Positions 39,024-50,901 of a stretch of DNA of 64,000 nucleotides are shown here, in pieces. A model generated the notes under the pieces. It saw only the letters and a list, made by a program, of their open reading frames with translations, had not been told where the DNA came from and did not search any database. Source of the stretch: Inia geoffrensis (lineage: Eukaryota; Chordata; Mammalia; Artiodactyla; Iniidae); the NCBI GenBank assembly GCA_036417435.1, contig CM070910.1, positions 75,934,784-75,998,783 on the forward strand, written 5' to 3'. Numbering within the stretch: the stretch's first letter is position 1; every line of letters starts with the position of its first letter. A program made the position numbers and the translations under genes.

Positions 39024-40030
39024 ATGGGAGGGATTAGGGATCAGGGTAGGGCCCGGCAACGATTTAGTGTTAGCCTACGTTGGAGGGCATGGGTTTGCGT
39101 TAATGGACTGTTTGAAATTAGGACACGGATGAGGGTAAATCTTCGGGTGAGTGTCAGGGTTAGGGTTCGGGTTAGAGTTAGGGTTAGGGAATGGAGAGGG
39201 ATTAGGGTACAGGTTAGGGAACGGCTGCGGTTTAGGGTTAGCGTACGTGTGAGGGCACGGTTTAGTGATGGTTTATTGGTTAAGATTAGGTCACGCGTGA
39301 GGGTAAGGCTTAGAGTGAGGCTCAGTGTTAGGATTCTGGTTAGGGTTAGGGTTAGGGAATGGGGAGGGATTAGGGTACAATTTAGGGTATGACAACACTT
39401 AAGGGTTGTCGTACGTGTGAGGGCACGAGTTAGTGTTGTTGTCCTGGTTAAGATTAGGGCACGGGTGAGGGTAAGGCTTCGGGTGAGGGCCAGGGTTAGG
39501 ATTCGTTTTTCGGTTAGTTTAAGGGAATGGAGAGGGATTAGGGTACAGGCTAGGGTACGACAACGCTTAAGGGTTCGCATAATTGTGAGGGCATGAGTTA
39601 GTGTTAGTGTACTGGTTAAGACAAGGGCACCGGTGAGGGTAAGGCCTTGGAAAAGGGTCACGTTCAGGGTTTGGGTTAGGGTTAGGGTTAGGGAATGGGG
39701 ATGGATTAGGGTGGAGGATAGGGAACGACAACGGTTAAGGGTTAGTGTAGGTTTGAGGGTACGAGTTAGTGTTTGTGTACTGGTTAAGATTAGGGCATGG
39801 GTTAGGGTAGGGCCTCGGAAGAGGTTTATGTTTAGGGATGGGGTTAGGGTTATGGTTAGGCAATGGGAGGGTTTAGGGAACAGGGTAGGGCACGGCAACT
39901 GTTTAGTGTTAGCCTACGTTGGAGGGCATGGGTTAGTGTTGATGGACTGTTTAAAATTAGGAAACGGGTGAGGGTAAATTTTAGGGTGAGTGTCAGGGTT
40001 AGATTTCATGTTAGGGAAAGGGTTAGGGAA
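39024..40030 (+). repeat. Nine-monomer HOR, copy 2 (partial)
   Basis: Follows copy 1 in the same subtype order. The match ends near 40,030, shortly after a TTTCATGTTAGGG stretch shared with about 38,495, where a GGGCACAGTTTAGGG unit takes over. Confidence 0.72.
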
Positions 40031-40766
40031 TGGAGAGGGATTAGGGCACAGTTTAGGGTACAATGAGGCTTAAGGGTTAGCGTACGTGTGAGGTCACTAG
40101 TTAGTGTTAGTGTACTGGTTACTATTAGGGCACGGGTGAGTGTAAGGCCTCGGAAGAGGGTCACGATAAGGGTTTGGGTTAGGGTTATGGTTAGGAAATA
40201 GGATTGATTAGGGTACAGGTTACTGTACAGCTGCGGTTTAGGGTTAGCGTACGTGTGAGGGCACGAGTTAGTGTTGGTGTCCTGGTTAAGATTAGGGCAC
40301 GGGTAATGGTAAGGCTTCGGGTGAGGGTCAGGGTTAGGATTCGGGTTAGGGTTAGGGTTATGGAATGGAGAGGGATTAGGGTACAGGCTAGGGTACGCCA
40401 ACGCTTAAGGGTTTGCATAATTGTGAGGGCACGAGTTAGTGTTCGTGTACTGGTAAAGACAAGGGCACCGGTGAGGGTAAGGCCTCGGAAAAGGGTCATG
40501 TTCAGGGTTTGGGTTAGGGTTAGGGGTAGAGAATGGGGAGGGATTAGGGTACAGGATAGTGTAAGACAATGCTTAAGGGTTAGCGTACGTTTGACGGCAC
40601 GATTTAGTGTTTGTGTACTGGTTAAGATTAGGGCATCGGTTAGGGTAGGGCCTCAGAAGAGGGTCAGGATTAGGGATGGGGTTAGGTTTAGGGTTAGGCA
40701 ATGGGAGGGATTAGGGAACAGGGTAGGGCACGGCAACGATTTAATGTTAGCCTAAGTGGAGTGCAT
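40031..40766 (+). repeat. Last domain-1 monomers
   Basis: About four monomers with domain-1 subtypes, including the last GGTTAGGGTAGGGCC unit at about 40,640. Near 40,195 a telomeric core is damaged: GGTTAGGAAATAGGATTG replaces the usual GGTTAGGGAATGGGGATTG. The final unit is 166 bp by landmark spacing (40,601 to 40,767). Confidence 0.8.
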
Positions 40767-40839
40767 GGGTTAGTGTTTAGTGTTTATGTGTTAGTGTTTA
40801 TGTGTTTATGCTTAAGTGTTAGCATACGTGTGAGGGCAC
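40767..40839 (+). repeat. Truncated 73-bp monomer at the domain junction
   Basis: Landmark spacing falls from 168 to 73 bp. The monomer starts normally (GCATGGGTTAGTGTT), then has a T-rich stretch of TTAGTG/TTTATG units. It resumes at TGCTTAAGTGTTAGCATACG, the tail of the domain-2 unit that precedes the GTATCGG unit. The central part of a monomer, including the telomeric core, is missing. The GTGTTTA-rich stretch is not found elsewhere in the window. Confidence 0.82.
40777..40804 (+). repeat. Direct tandem duplication of 14 bp
   Basis: TTAGTGTTTATGTG occurs twice in a row (40,777-40,790 and 40,791-40,804), followed by TTTATG. It breaks the six-base register of the satellite and sits inside the truncated unit, so it probably arose during the rearrangement that joined the two domains. 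Confidence 0.92.
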
Positions 40840-43800
40840 CGTTTAGTGTTGCTGTATCGGTTAATATTAGGTGATGGGTGAGGGTAAGGCTTCGGGTGAG
40901 GGTCAAGTTTAGGAGTAGGGTTAGGGTTAGAGTTAGCGAATGGGGAGGGATTAGGGTACAGGTTAATGTACGGCAACGGTTTAGGGTTAGCCTACGTTGG
41001 AGGGCATGGTTTATTGTTTATGTACTGGATAAATTAGGACACGGGTGAGGGTAATGCATCGATGAGTTTTAGGGTTAGTGTTCGGGTTAGGGTTAGGGTT
41101 AGGGAATGGAGAGGGATTAGGGTAGAGGTTAGGGTAGGGCAGTTGTTTAGGGTTAGCGTATATGTGAGGGCACAGTTTAGTGTTGGCGTACTGGTTAAGA
41201 TTAGGTCACAGGTGAGGGTAAGGCTTCAGATGAGGGTCAAGATTAGGATTCGGGTTACGGTTAGAGTTAGGGAATGGGGAGGGATTAGGGTACAGTTTAG
41301 GGTTTGACAAAGTTTTAGGGTTAGCGTACGTGTGAGGGCATGAGTTAGTGTTGGTGTACTGGTTAAGATTAGTGCATGGGTGAGGGTAAGGCTTCGGGTG
41401 AGAGAAAGGATTAGGGATCGGTTTAGGGTTAGTGTCAGGCAATGTGGAGGGTTTAGGGTACAGGTTAGGCTACGGCAATGGTTTAGGGATAACCTACGTT
41501 GGAGGGAATGTGTTAGTGTTGATTTACTGCTTAAAATTAGGACATGGGTGAGGGTAAAACTTCGGAGGAGTGTTAGGGTTAGGGTTCGGTTTAGAGTTAG
41601 GGTTAGTGAATGGAGAGGGATTAGCATACAGGTTAGGGAACGGCTGCGGTTTAGGGTTAGCGTACGTGTCAGGGCACGGTTTAGTGTTGGTGTACTGGTT
41701 AAGAATAGGTCACAGGTGAGGGTAAGGCTTCAGGAGATGGTCAAGGTTAATATTCGGGTTAGGGTTAGGGTTACTGACTGGGGATCGATTAGGGTACAGT
41801 TTAGTGCACGACAAAGCTTAAGGGTTAGCGTCCGTGTGAGGGCACGAGTTAGTGTTGGTGTCCTGGTTAAGATTAGGCCACGGGTGAGGGTAAGGCTTCC
41901 GGTTAGGGACACTTTTAGGGATCGGGTTAGGGTTAAGGTTAGGCAATGGGGAGTGATAAGTGTACAGGTTAGGGTACGGCAACAGCTTAGGGTTAGCCTA
42001 CGTTGGAGGGCATGGTTTAGTGTTGATATACTGGTTAAAATTAGGACACGGGTGAGGATAAAGCTTCGGGTCAGGGTCAGTGTTTGGTTTAGGTTTAGGG
42101 TTAGTGTTAGGGAATGGGGAGGGATTAGGGTACAGTTAAGGGTACGACAATGCTTAAGGGTTAGAATAAGTGTGAGGGCACAAGTTAGTGTTGGTGTACT
42201 GGTTAAGATTAGGGCACGGGTGATGGTAAGGCTCTGAGTGAGGGTCAGTGTTAGGATTTGTGTTAGGGTTAGGGTTAGGGAATGGTGGGGGATTAAGGTA
42301 CTGTTTAGGGTATGACAGCGATCAAGGGTTAGCATACGTGTGAGGGCACGAGTTAGTGTTGGTGTACTGGTTAAGATTAGGGCACGGGTGAGGGTAAGTC
42401 TTCGGGTGAGGGTCAGGGTTAGGGTTCGGGTTCGGGTTAGGGTTAGGGGATGGGGAGGGATTACGGTACAGTTTATGGTACGACAACGCTTAAGGGTTAG
42501 CGTAAGTGTGAGGGCACCAGTTACTGTTGGTGTACTGGTTAAGATTAGGGCACGGGTGAAGGTAAGGCTTCGGGTGAGAGAAAGGATTAGGGATCGGTTT
42601 ATGGTTAGGGTTAGGAATTGTGGAGGGTTTACGGTACAGGTTAGGCTACGGCAATGGTTTAGTGTTAGCCTACGTTGGAGGGCATGGGTTAGTGTTGATT
42701 TATTGCTTAAAATTAGGACATGGGTGAGGGTAAAATTTCGGGTGAGTGTTAGGGTTATGGTTCGGGTTAGGGTTAGGGTTAGGGAATGGAGAGGGATTAG
42801 CGTACAAGTAAGGGTACGGCTGCGGTTTAGGGTTAGTGTACGTGTGATGGCACGGTTTAGTGTTGGTGTACTGGTTAAGATTAGGTCACGGGTGAGGGCA
42901 AGGCTTCTGTTGAGGGTCAGGGTTAGGATTCAGGTTGGGGTTAGGGTTAGGGAATGGTGAGGGATTAGGGTACAGTTTAGGGTTTGACAACGATTAATTG
43001 TAAGCGTACGGTTGAGGGCACGAGTTAGTGTTGGTGTACTGGTTAAGATTAGTGCACGGGTGAGGTTAAAGCTTCGGTTTAGGGCCAGGGTTAGGATTCT
43101 GGTTAGGGTTAGGGTTAGGGAATGGATAGGGATTAGGGTAATATTTAGGATATGACAACGCTTTGGCGTTAACGTACGTGTGAGGGCACGAGTTAGGGTT
43201 GGTGTACTGGTTAAGATTAGGGCACGGGTGAGGGTAAGGCTTTTAGTGAGGGTCAGTGTTAGGGTTTGTGTTAGGGTTAGGGTTAAGGAATGGTGAGTTA
43301 TTAATGTACTGTTTAGGGTATGACAGCGATCAAGGGTTAGCGGACGTGTGAGGGCACGAGTTAGTGTTGGTGTACTGGTTAAGATTAGGGCAAGGGTAAG
43401 GGTATGGCTTCAGGTGAGTGAGTGTTAGGATTCGGGTTAGGGTTAGGTTTAAGAAATGGGGAGGGATTAGGGTACAGTTTAGGGTACAACAATGCTTAAG
43501 GGTTAGCGTACGTGTGAGGGCACGAGTTAGTGTTGGTGTACTGGTTAAGATTAGGGCACGGGTGAGGGTAAGGCTTCGGTTTAGGGCCAGGGTTAGGATT
43601 CTGGTTAGTGTTAGGGTTAAGAAATGGGGAGGGATTAGGGTACAGTTTAGGGTACAACAATGCTTAAGGGTTAGCGTACGTGTGAGGGCACGAGTTAGTG
43701 TTGGTGTACTGGTTAAGATTAGTGCATGGGTGAGGGTAAGGCTTCGGGTGAGAGAAAGGATTAGGGATCGGTTTAGGGTTAGTGTTAGGCAATGTGGATT

Positions 43801-44539
43801 GTTTAGGGTACAGGTTAGGCTACGGCAATGGTTTAGGGTTAACCTACGTTGGAGGGAATGTGTTAGTGTTGATTTACTGCTTAAAAATAGGACATGGGTG
43901 AGGGTAAAACTTCGGGGGAGTGTTAGGGTTAGGGTTCGGTTTAGAGTTAGGGTTAGTGAATGGAGAGGGATTAGCGTACAGGTTAGGTTACGGCTGCGGT
44001 TTAAGGTTAGCGTACGTGTGAGGGCACGGTTTAGTGTTGGTGTACTGGTTAAGAATAGGTCACAGGTGAGGGTAAGGCTTCAGGAGAGGGTCAGGGTTAA
44101 TATTCGGGTTAGGGTTAGGGTTACCGTTTGGGGATCGATTAGGGTACAGTTTAGTGCACGACAACGCTTAAGGGTTAGCATCCGTGTGAGGGCACGAGTT
44201 AGTGTTGGTGTACTGGTTAAGTTTAGGGCACGGGTGAGGGTAAGGCTTCAGGTTAGGGACACTTTTAGGGATCGGGTTAGGGTTAAGGTTAGGCAATGGG
44301 GAGTGATTAGGGTACAGGTTAGGGTACGGCAACAGCTTAGTGTTAGCCTACGTTGGAGGGCATGGTTTAGTGTTGATATACTGGTTAAAATTAGAACACG
44401 GGTGAGGGTAAAGCTTCGGGTCAGGGTCAGTGTTTGGTTTAGGTTTAGGGTTAGTGTTAGGGAATGGGGAGGGTTTAGGGTTCAGTTAAGGGCACGACAA
44501 TGCTTAAGGGTTAGAATATGTGTGAGGGCACAATTTAGT
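40840..44539 (+). repeat. Domain-2 mosaic, left part
   Basis: About 22 monomers. The 41.0-42.24 kb part resembles 62.5-63.72 kb at an offset of about 21,486 bp. A shorter internal repetition places the AGAGAAAGGATTAGGG unit at 41,401 and again at 43,751 (2,350 bp apart, 14 monomers). Copies are visibly diverged. No gene or unique sequence is present. Confidence 0.78.
44221..44388 (+). repeat. Example of 84-bp half-unit similarity inside a monomer
   Basis: The stretch starting at 44,221 (TTTAGGGCACGGGTGAGGG) and the stretch 84 bp later at 44,305 (ATTAGGGTACAGGTTAGGG) are alike beyond their shared TTAGGG content. The similarity includes the AC dinucleotide, the GGT, and the TAAGGC/TACGGC that follows. 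The same 84-bp spacing is seen at 42,375/42,459 and 44,557/44,641. In the consensus the best ~39-bp stretch matches at roughly four in five positions by eye. This suggests that the 168-bp unit arose as a dimer of an 84-bp (14-hexamer) unit. The remaining part of the two halves is much less similar, so this is tentative. Confidence 0.5.
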
Positions 44540-47539
44540 GTTGGTGTAGTGGTTAAGATTAGGGCACGGGTGAGGGTAAGGCTTCGGGTGAGGGTCAGGG
44601 TTAGGATTCGGGTTAGGGTTAAGGCTAGGGAATGGGGAGGGATTTGGGTACAGTTTAGCGTATGACAACGCTTAACTGTTAGCGTACGTGTGAAAGCATG
44701 AGTTAGTTTTGGTGTACTGGCTAAGATTAGGGCACGGGTGAGGGTAAGGCTTCGGGTGAGGGACAGGATTAGGGATCGATTTAGGGTTATGGTTAGGAAA
44801 TGGGGAGGGATTAGGTTACAGGTTAGTGTATGGAAACGGTTTAGAGTTCGTGTACGTGTGAGGGCACAGGTTAGTATTGATATATTGATTAAGATTAGGG
44901 CACGGGTGAATGTAAGGCTTCTGGGGAGTGTCAGGTTTAGGGTTAGGTTTAGGGTTAGGGAATGGAGAGGGATTAGGGTACAGGTTAGGGTACGGCTGCA
45001 GTTTACGGTTAACGCACGTGTGAGGGCACAGTTTATTGTTAGTGTACTGGTTAAGATTAGGACACGGGTGAGGTTAAGGCCTCGGAAGAGAGTCATGTTT
45101 ATGGTTAGGGTTAGGGTTACGGAATCGGGAGGGATTAGTGTACAGGTTAGGGTACGGCAACGATTTAGTGTTAGAATACGTTGGAGGTCATGGGTTAGTG
45201 TTGATGTACAGGTTAAAATTAGTACACGGGTCAAGGTAAAGCTTCGGGTGAATGTCAGGTTTAGGGTTCGTTTTAGGGTTAGCATTAGGGAATTGATAGG
45301 GATTAGGGTAGAGGTTATGGTACGGCTGTTGTTTAGGGTTAGCGTACCTGTGAGGGCATGGTTTCGTGTTGGCGTACTGGTTAACATTAGGTCACAGGTG
45401 AGGGTAAGGCTTCGGGTGACGGTCAGGATTAGGATTAGGTTTAGGGTTACAGTTAGGGTATGGGAGGGATTAGGCTACAGTTTAGGGTACGACAACGCTT
45501 AAGGGTTAGCGTACGTGTGTGAGCACGAGTTAGTGTTGGTGTACTGGTTAATATTAGGGCACGGGTGAGATTAAGGCTTCGGGTGAGGGTCAGGGCTAGA
45601 ATTCGGGTTAGGGTTAGCGTTAGGGAATGGGGAAGGATTAGGGTACAGTTTAGGGTACGACAGCGCTTAAGGGTTAATGTACGTGTGAGAGCACGTGTTA
45701 GGGTTGGTGTACTGTTTAAGATTAGGGCACGGGTGATGGTAAGGGTTCGGGTGGGGGTCAGGGTTAGAATTCGTGTTAGGTTTAGGGTTAGGGAATGGGG
45801 AGGGATTAGGGTACAGGTTAGGTTATGACAACACTTAAGGGTTATGGTACGTGTGAGGGCACGAGTTACTGTTGGTGTACTGGTTTAGATTAGGGCACGG
45901 GTGAGTGTAAGGACTCTGAAGAGGGTCAGGTTTAGGGTTTGGTTTAGGTTTAGAGTTCAGGAATGGGGAGTTATTAGGGTACATGTTAGGTTATGTCAAC
46001 AGGTTAGGGTTAGCCTACGTTGGAGGGCATGTGTTAGTGTTGGTGTACTGGTTAAAATTAGGACACGGGTGAGTGTAAATCTTCGGGTGAGTGTCAGGTT
46101 TATGGTTAGTATTCGGGTTAGGGTCAGGGTTACGGAATGGGGAGGAATTAGGGTACAGTTTAGGGTACGACTACGCTTAAGGGTTAACGTACGTGTGAGG
46201 TCACAAGTTAGTGTGGGTGTACTGGTTAAGATTAGGGCACGGGTGAGGGTAAGGCTTCGGGTGAAGGTTAGGGTTAGGATTTTGGTTAGTTTTAGGGTTA
46301 GGAAATGGGAAGGGATTAGGGTACAGTTTAGGGTAAGACAACACTTAAGCGTTAGTGTACGTGTGAGGGCACGAGTTAGTGTTGGTGTCCTGATTAAGAT
46401 TAGGGCACGGGTGAGGGTAAGGCCATGGAAGAGGGTCAGATTAACGGTTTCGTTTAGGGTTAGTGTTAGGTAAAGGGGAGGGATTAGGGTAGAGATTAGG
46501 GTACGGCAACGGTTTAGGGTTAGCCTACGTTGGAGGGCATGGTTTAGTGTTGATGCACTTGTTAAAATTAGGACACTGGTGAGGGTAAAGCTTCGAGTGA
46601 GTGTCAGGGTTAGGGTTCGGGTTTGGGTTAGGGTTAGGGAATGGGGAGGGATTACGGTACAGTTTATGGTACGACAACGCTTAAGGGTTAGCATAAGTGT
46701 GAGGGCACAAGTTAGTGTTGGTGTACTGGTTAAGATTAGGGCACGGGTGAAGGTAAGGCTTCGGGTGAGTGAAAGGATTAGGGATCGGTTTAGGGTTAGG
46801 GTTAGGAATTGTGGAGGGTTTACGGTACAGGTTAGGCTACGGCAATGGTTTAGTGTTAGCCTACGTTGGAGGGCATGGGTTAGTGTTGATTTATTGCTTA
46901 AAATTAGGACATGGGTGAGGGTAAAATTTCGGGTGAGTGTTAGGGTTACGGTTCGGGTTAGGGTTAGGGTTAGGGAATGGAGAGGGATTAGCGTACAAGT
47001 AAGGGTACGGCTGCGGTTTAGCGTTAGCGTACGTGTGATGTCACGGTTTAGTGTTGGTGTACTGGTTAAGATTAGGTCACGGGTGAGGGTAAGGCTTCGG
47101 TTGAGGGTCACGGTTAGGATTCGGGTTGGGGTTAGGGTTAAGGAATGGTGAGGGATTAGGGTACAGTTTAGGGTTTGACAACGATTAAGGGTTAGCGTAC
47201 GGGTGAGGGCATGAGTTAGTGTTGGTGTACTGGTTAAGATTAGGGCACGGGTGAGGGTAAGGCTTCGGTTTAGGGCCAGGGTTAGGATTCTGGTTAGGGT
47301 TAGGGTTAGGGAATGGATAGGGATTAGGGTAATATTTAGGATACAACAACGCTTTAGCGTTAACGTACGTGTGAGGGCACGAGTTAGGGTTGGTGTACTG
47401 GTTAAGATTAGGGCACGGGTGAGGGTAAGGCTTTTAGTGAGGGTCAGTGTTAGGATTTGTGTTAGGGTTAGGGTTATCGAATGGTGAGGGATTAAGGTAC
47501 TGTTTAGGGTATGACAGCGATCAAGGGTTAGCGGACGTG
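44540..47539 (+). repeat. Domain-2 block repeated ~10.4 kb away, copy 1
   Basis: Landmarks recur 10,413 bp downstream (44,738/55,151, 45,901/56,314, 46,579/56,992), close to 62 x 168 = 10,416. Divergence is clearly higher than in the tandem duplications, with scattered substitutions in most monomers. It includes units with GGTTAGTATTGATATATTG and GGACTCTGAAGAGGG. The match to the second copy holds to about 47,425; the last 115 bp lead into the 3,362-bp duplication. Confidence 0.8.
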
Positions 47540-50500
47540 TGAGGGCACGAGTTAGTGTTGGTGTACTGGTTAAGAATAGGGAATGGGTGAGCGTAAGGCT
47601 TCGGGTTAGGGACAGTTTTAGGTATCGGATTAGGGTTAGAATTAGGCAATGGGGAGGGATTAGGGTACAGGTTAGGGTACGGCAACAGTTTATGTTGCGA
47701 ATACGTTGGAGGGCATGGTTTAGTGTTGATGTACTGGTTAAAGTTAGGACACAGGTGAGGGTAAGGCTTCGTGTGAGGGTCAGGTTTAGGATTAGGGTTA
47801 GGGTTAGTGATAGGGAATGGGGAGGGATTCGGGTACGCTTTATGGTATGGCTGCAGTTTAGGGTTAACCTATGTGTGAGGGCATGGTTTAGTGTTGGTGT
47901 ACTGCTTAAGATTAGGTCACTGGTGAGTGTAAGGCTTCGGGTGAGGGTCAGGGTTAGGATTCGGGTTAGGGTTAGTATTAGGGAATGGTGAAGGATTAGG
48001 GTACAATTTAGTGTAAGACAACACTTAAGGGTTAGCATACGTGTGAGGGCACGAGTTAGTGTTGGTGTACTGGTTAAGATTAGGTCACGGGTGAGAGTAA
48101 GGCTTCGGGTGATGGTCAGGTTTAGGGTTTGGGTTAGGGTTAGGGTTAGGGATTGGGGAGGGATTAGGGTACAGTTTAGGGTATGACAACGCTTAAGTGT
48201 TAGTGTGCGTGTGAGGGCACGAGTCAGTGTTGGTGTACTGGTTAAGATTAGGGCCCGGGTGAGGGTAAGGCTTCGGGTGAGTGTCAGGTTTACGGTTAGG
48301 GTTAGAGTTAGAGTTAGGGAATGGGAGGGATTAGGGTACAGGTTAGGATACGACAACACTTAAGGATTAGAGTACATGTGAGTGCACAAGTTAGTGTTGG
48401 TGTACTGGTTAAGATTAGGGCACGGGAGAGGGTAAGGTTTCGGGTGAGCCTCAGGGTTAGGATTCGTGTTAGAGTCAGGGTTAGGGAATGGGGAGGGATT
48501 GGGGTACAGGTTAAGGTACGGCAACGGTTTAGGGTTAGCCTACTTTGGAGCGCAGGGGTTAGTGTGGATGTCCTGGTTAAAATTAGAACACGGGTGAGGG
48601 TAAAGTTTTGGCCGAGTGTCAGGGTTAGGGTTCGGGTTAGCGTTAGGATTACGGAATGGAGAGCGATTAGGGTACAGGTTAGAGTACGACAATGCTTAAG
48701 TGTTAGCATACGTGTGAGGGCACCATTTAGTGTTGCTGTATCGGTTAATATTAGGTGATGGGTGAGGGTAAGGCTTCGGGTGAGGGTCAAGTTTAGGATT
48801 AGGGTTAGGGTTAGAGTTAGGGAATGGGGAGGGATTAGGGTACAGGTTAATGTACGGAAACAGTTTAGGGTTAGCCTACGTTGGAGGGCATGGTTTATTG
48901 TTTATATACTGGATAAATAAGGACACGGGTGAGGGTAATGCATCGGGTGAGTTTTAGGGTTAGGGTTCGGGTTAGGGTTAGGGTTAGGGTTAGGGAATGG
49001 AGAGGGATTAGGATAGAGGTTAGGGTATGGCAGTTGTTTAGGGTTAGCGTATATGTGAGGGCACAGTTTAGTGTTGGCGTACTGGTTAAGATTAGGTCAC
49101 AGGTGAGGGTAAGGCTTCAGATGAGGGTCAAGATTAGGATACGGGTTACGGTTAGAGTTAGGGAATGGGGAGGGATTAGGGTACAGTTTAGGGTTCGACA
49201 ATGTTTAAGGGTTAGCATACGTGTGAGGGCACGAGTTAGTGTTGGTGTACTGGTTAAGATTAGTGCATGGGTGAGGGTAGGGCTTCGGGTGAGAGAAAGG
49301 ATTAGGGACCGGTTTAGGGTTAGTGTTAGGCAATGTGGAGGGTTTAGGGTACAGATTAGTCTACGGCAATAGTTTAGGGTTAACCTACGTTGGAGGGAAT
49401 GTGTTAGGGTTGATATACTGCTTAAAATTAGGACATGGGTGAGGGTAAAACTTCGGGGGAGTGTTAGGGTTAGGGTTCGGTTTAGAGTTAGGGTTAGTGA
49501 ATGGAGAGGGATTAGCGTACAAGTAAGGGTACAGCTGCGGTTTAGCGTTAACGTACGTGTGATGGCACGGTTTAGTGTTGGTGTACTGGTTAAGATTAGG
49601 TCACGGGTGAGGGTAAGGCTTCGTTTGAGGGTCAGCGTTAGGATTCGGGTTGGGGTTAGGGTTAGGGAGTGGTGTGGGATTAGGGTACAGTTTAGTGTTT
49701 GACAACGATTAAGGGTTAGCGTACGTGTGAGGGCACGAGTTAGTGTTGGTGTACTGGTTAAGATTAGGACAAGGGTGAGGGTATGGCTTTGGGTGAGTGA
49801 GGGTTAGGATTCGGGTTAGGGTTAGGGTTAGGAAATGGGGAGGGATTAGGGTACAGTTTAGGGTACAAAAATGCTTAAGGGTTAGCGTACGTGTGAGGGC
49901 ACGAGTTAGTGTTGGTGTACTGGTTAAGATTAGGGCACGGGTGAGGGTAAGGCTTCGGTTTAGGGCCAGGGTTAGGATTCTGGTTAGGGTTAGGGTTAGG
50001 GAATGGATAGGGATTAGGGTAATATTTAGGATACGACAACGCTTTAGCGTTAACGTACGTGTGAGGGCACGAGTTAGGGTTGGTGTACTGGTTAAGATTA
50101 GGGCACGGGTGAGGGTAAGGCTTTTAGTGAGGGTCAGTGTTAGGATTTGTGTTAGGGTTAGGGTTAGCGAATGGTGAGGGATTAAGGTACTGTTTAGGGT
50201 ATGACAGTGATCAAGGGTTAGCGTACGTGTGATGGCACGGTTTAGTGTTGGTGTACTGGTTAAGATTAGGTCACGGGTGAGGGTAAGGCTTCGGTTGAGG
50301 GTCAGGGTTAGGATTCGGGTTGGGGTTAGGGTTAGGGAATGGTGAGGGATTAGGGTACAGTTTAGGGTTTGACAACGATTAAGGGTTAGCGTACGGGTGA
50401 GGGCATGAGTTAGTGTTGGTGTACTGGTTAAGATTAGGGCACGGGTGAGGGTAAGGCTTCGGTTTAGGTCCAGGGTTAGGATTCTGGTTAAGGTTAGGGT

Positions 50501-50901
50501 TAGGGCATGGATAGGGATTAGGGTAATATTTAGGATACGACAACGCTTTAGCGTTAACGTATGTGTGAGGGCTCGAGTTAGGGTTGGTGTACTGGTTAAG
50601 ATTAGGGCACGGGTGAGGGTAAGGCTTTTAGTGAGGGTCAGTGTTAGGATTTGTGTTAGGGTTAGGGTTAGCGAATGGTGAGGGATTAAGGTACTGTTTA
50701 GGGTATGACAGCGATCAAGAGTTAGCCGACGTGTGAGGGCACGAGTTAGTGTTGGTGTACTGGTTAAGATTAGGGCATGGGTGAGGGTATGGCTTCGGGT
50801 GAGGGTGAGGGTTAGGATTGGGGTTAGGGTTAGGGTTAGGAAATGGGGAGGAATTAGGGTACAGTTTAGGGTACAACAACGCTTAAAGGTTAGCGTACGT
50901 G
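47540..50901 (+). repeat. 3,362-bp tandem duplication, copy 1 (about 20 monomers)
   Basis: Landmarks recur 3,362 bp downstream (48,321/51,683, 48,929/52,291, 49,797/53,159, 50,445/53,807). From about 48.0 kb on, the copies look almost identical. The first ~450 bp differ more, so that part may come from an older repeat. The length is 20 x 168 plus 2. Confidence 0.88.
48972..48995 (+). repeat. Four perfect TTAGGG repeats
   Basis: Four consecutive TTAGGG copies directly after a GGG, the longest perfect telomeric run I noticed in the window; other units have two or three. The related units at about 59.72 and 62.57 kb have three, so one hexamer was gained here. Five G-triplets in a row could form a G-quadruplex. 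Confidence 0.9.

Larger units (their letters stand above)
1..40766 (+). repeat. Satellite domain 1
   Basis: This domain is defined by monomer subtypes that recur here and that I do not find after 40.77 kb. The clearest marker is a unit containing GCATGGGTTAGGGTAGGGCC, seen from about 690 up to about 40,640. Others are a unit with GACAAGGGCACCGG, a unit with GATGGACTGTTT and a unit with GAGGTCACTA. The subtypes occur in fixed orders that are repeated at several scales, which makes higher-order repeats. Indels are few and mostly small (1 or 6-7 bases). Confidence 0.85.

Noticed and set aside
40777..40804. Target-site duplication of a transposon insertion
   Set aside because: The two 14-bp copies are directly adjacent with nothing between them, and no transposon termini are present. 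Slippage or repair at a junction explains it better.
45996..48359. 787-codon open frame on the minus strand (and many other open frames over 200 codons on both strands)
   Set aside because: The translations are dipeptide-like (Leu-Thr, Pro-Asn, Arg-Val, Leu-Gly) and follow from reading TTAGGG-type repeats in stop-free frames of a unit divisible by three. There is no start context, domain or non-repeat sequence to support a gene.
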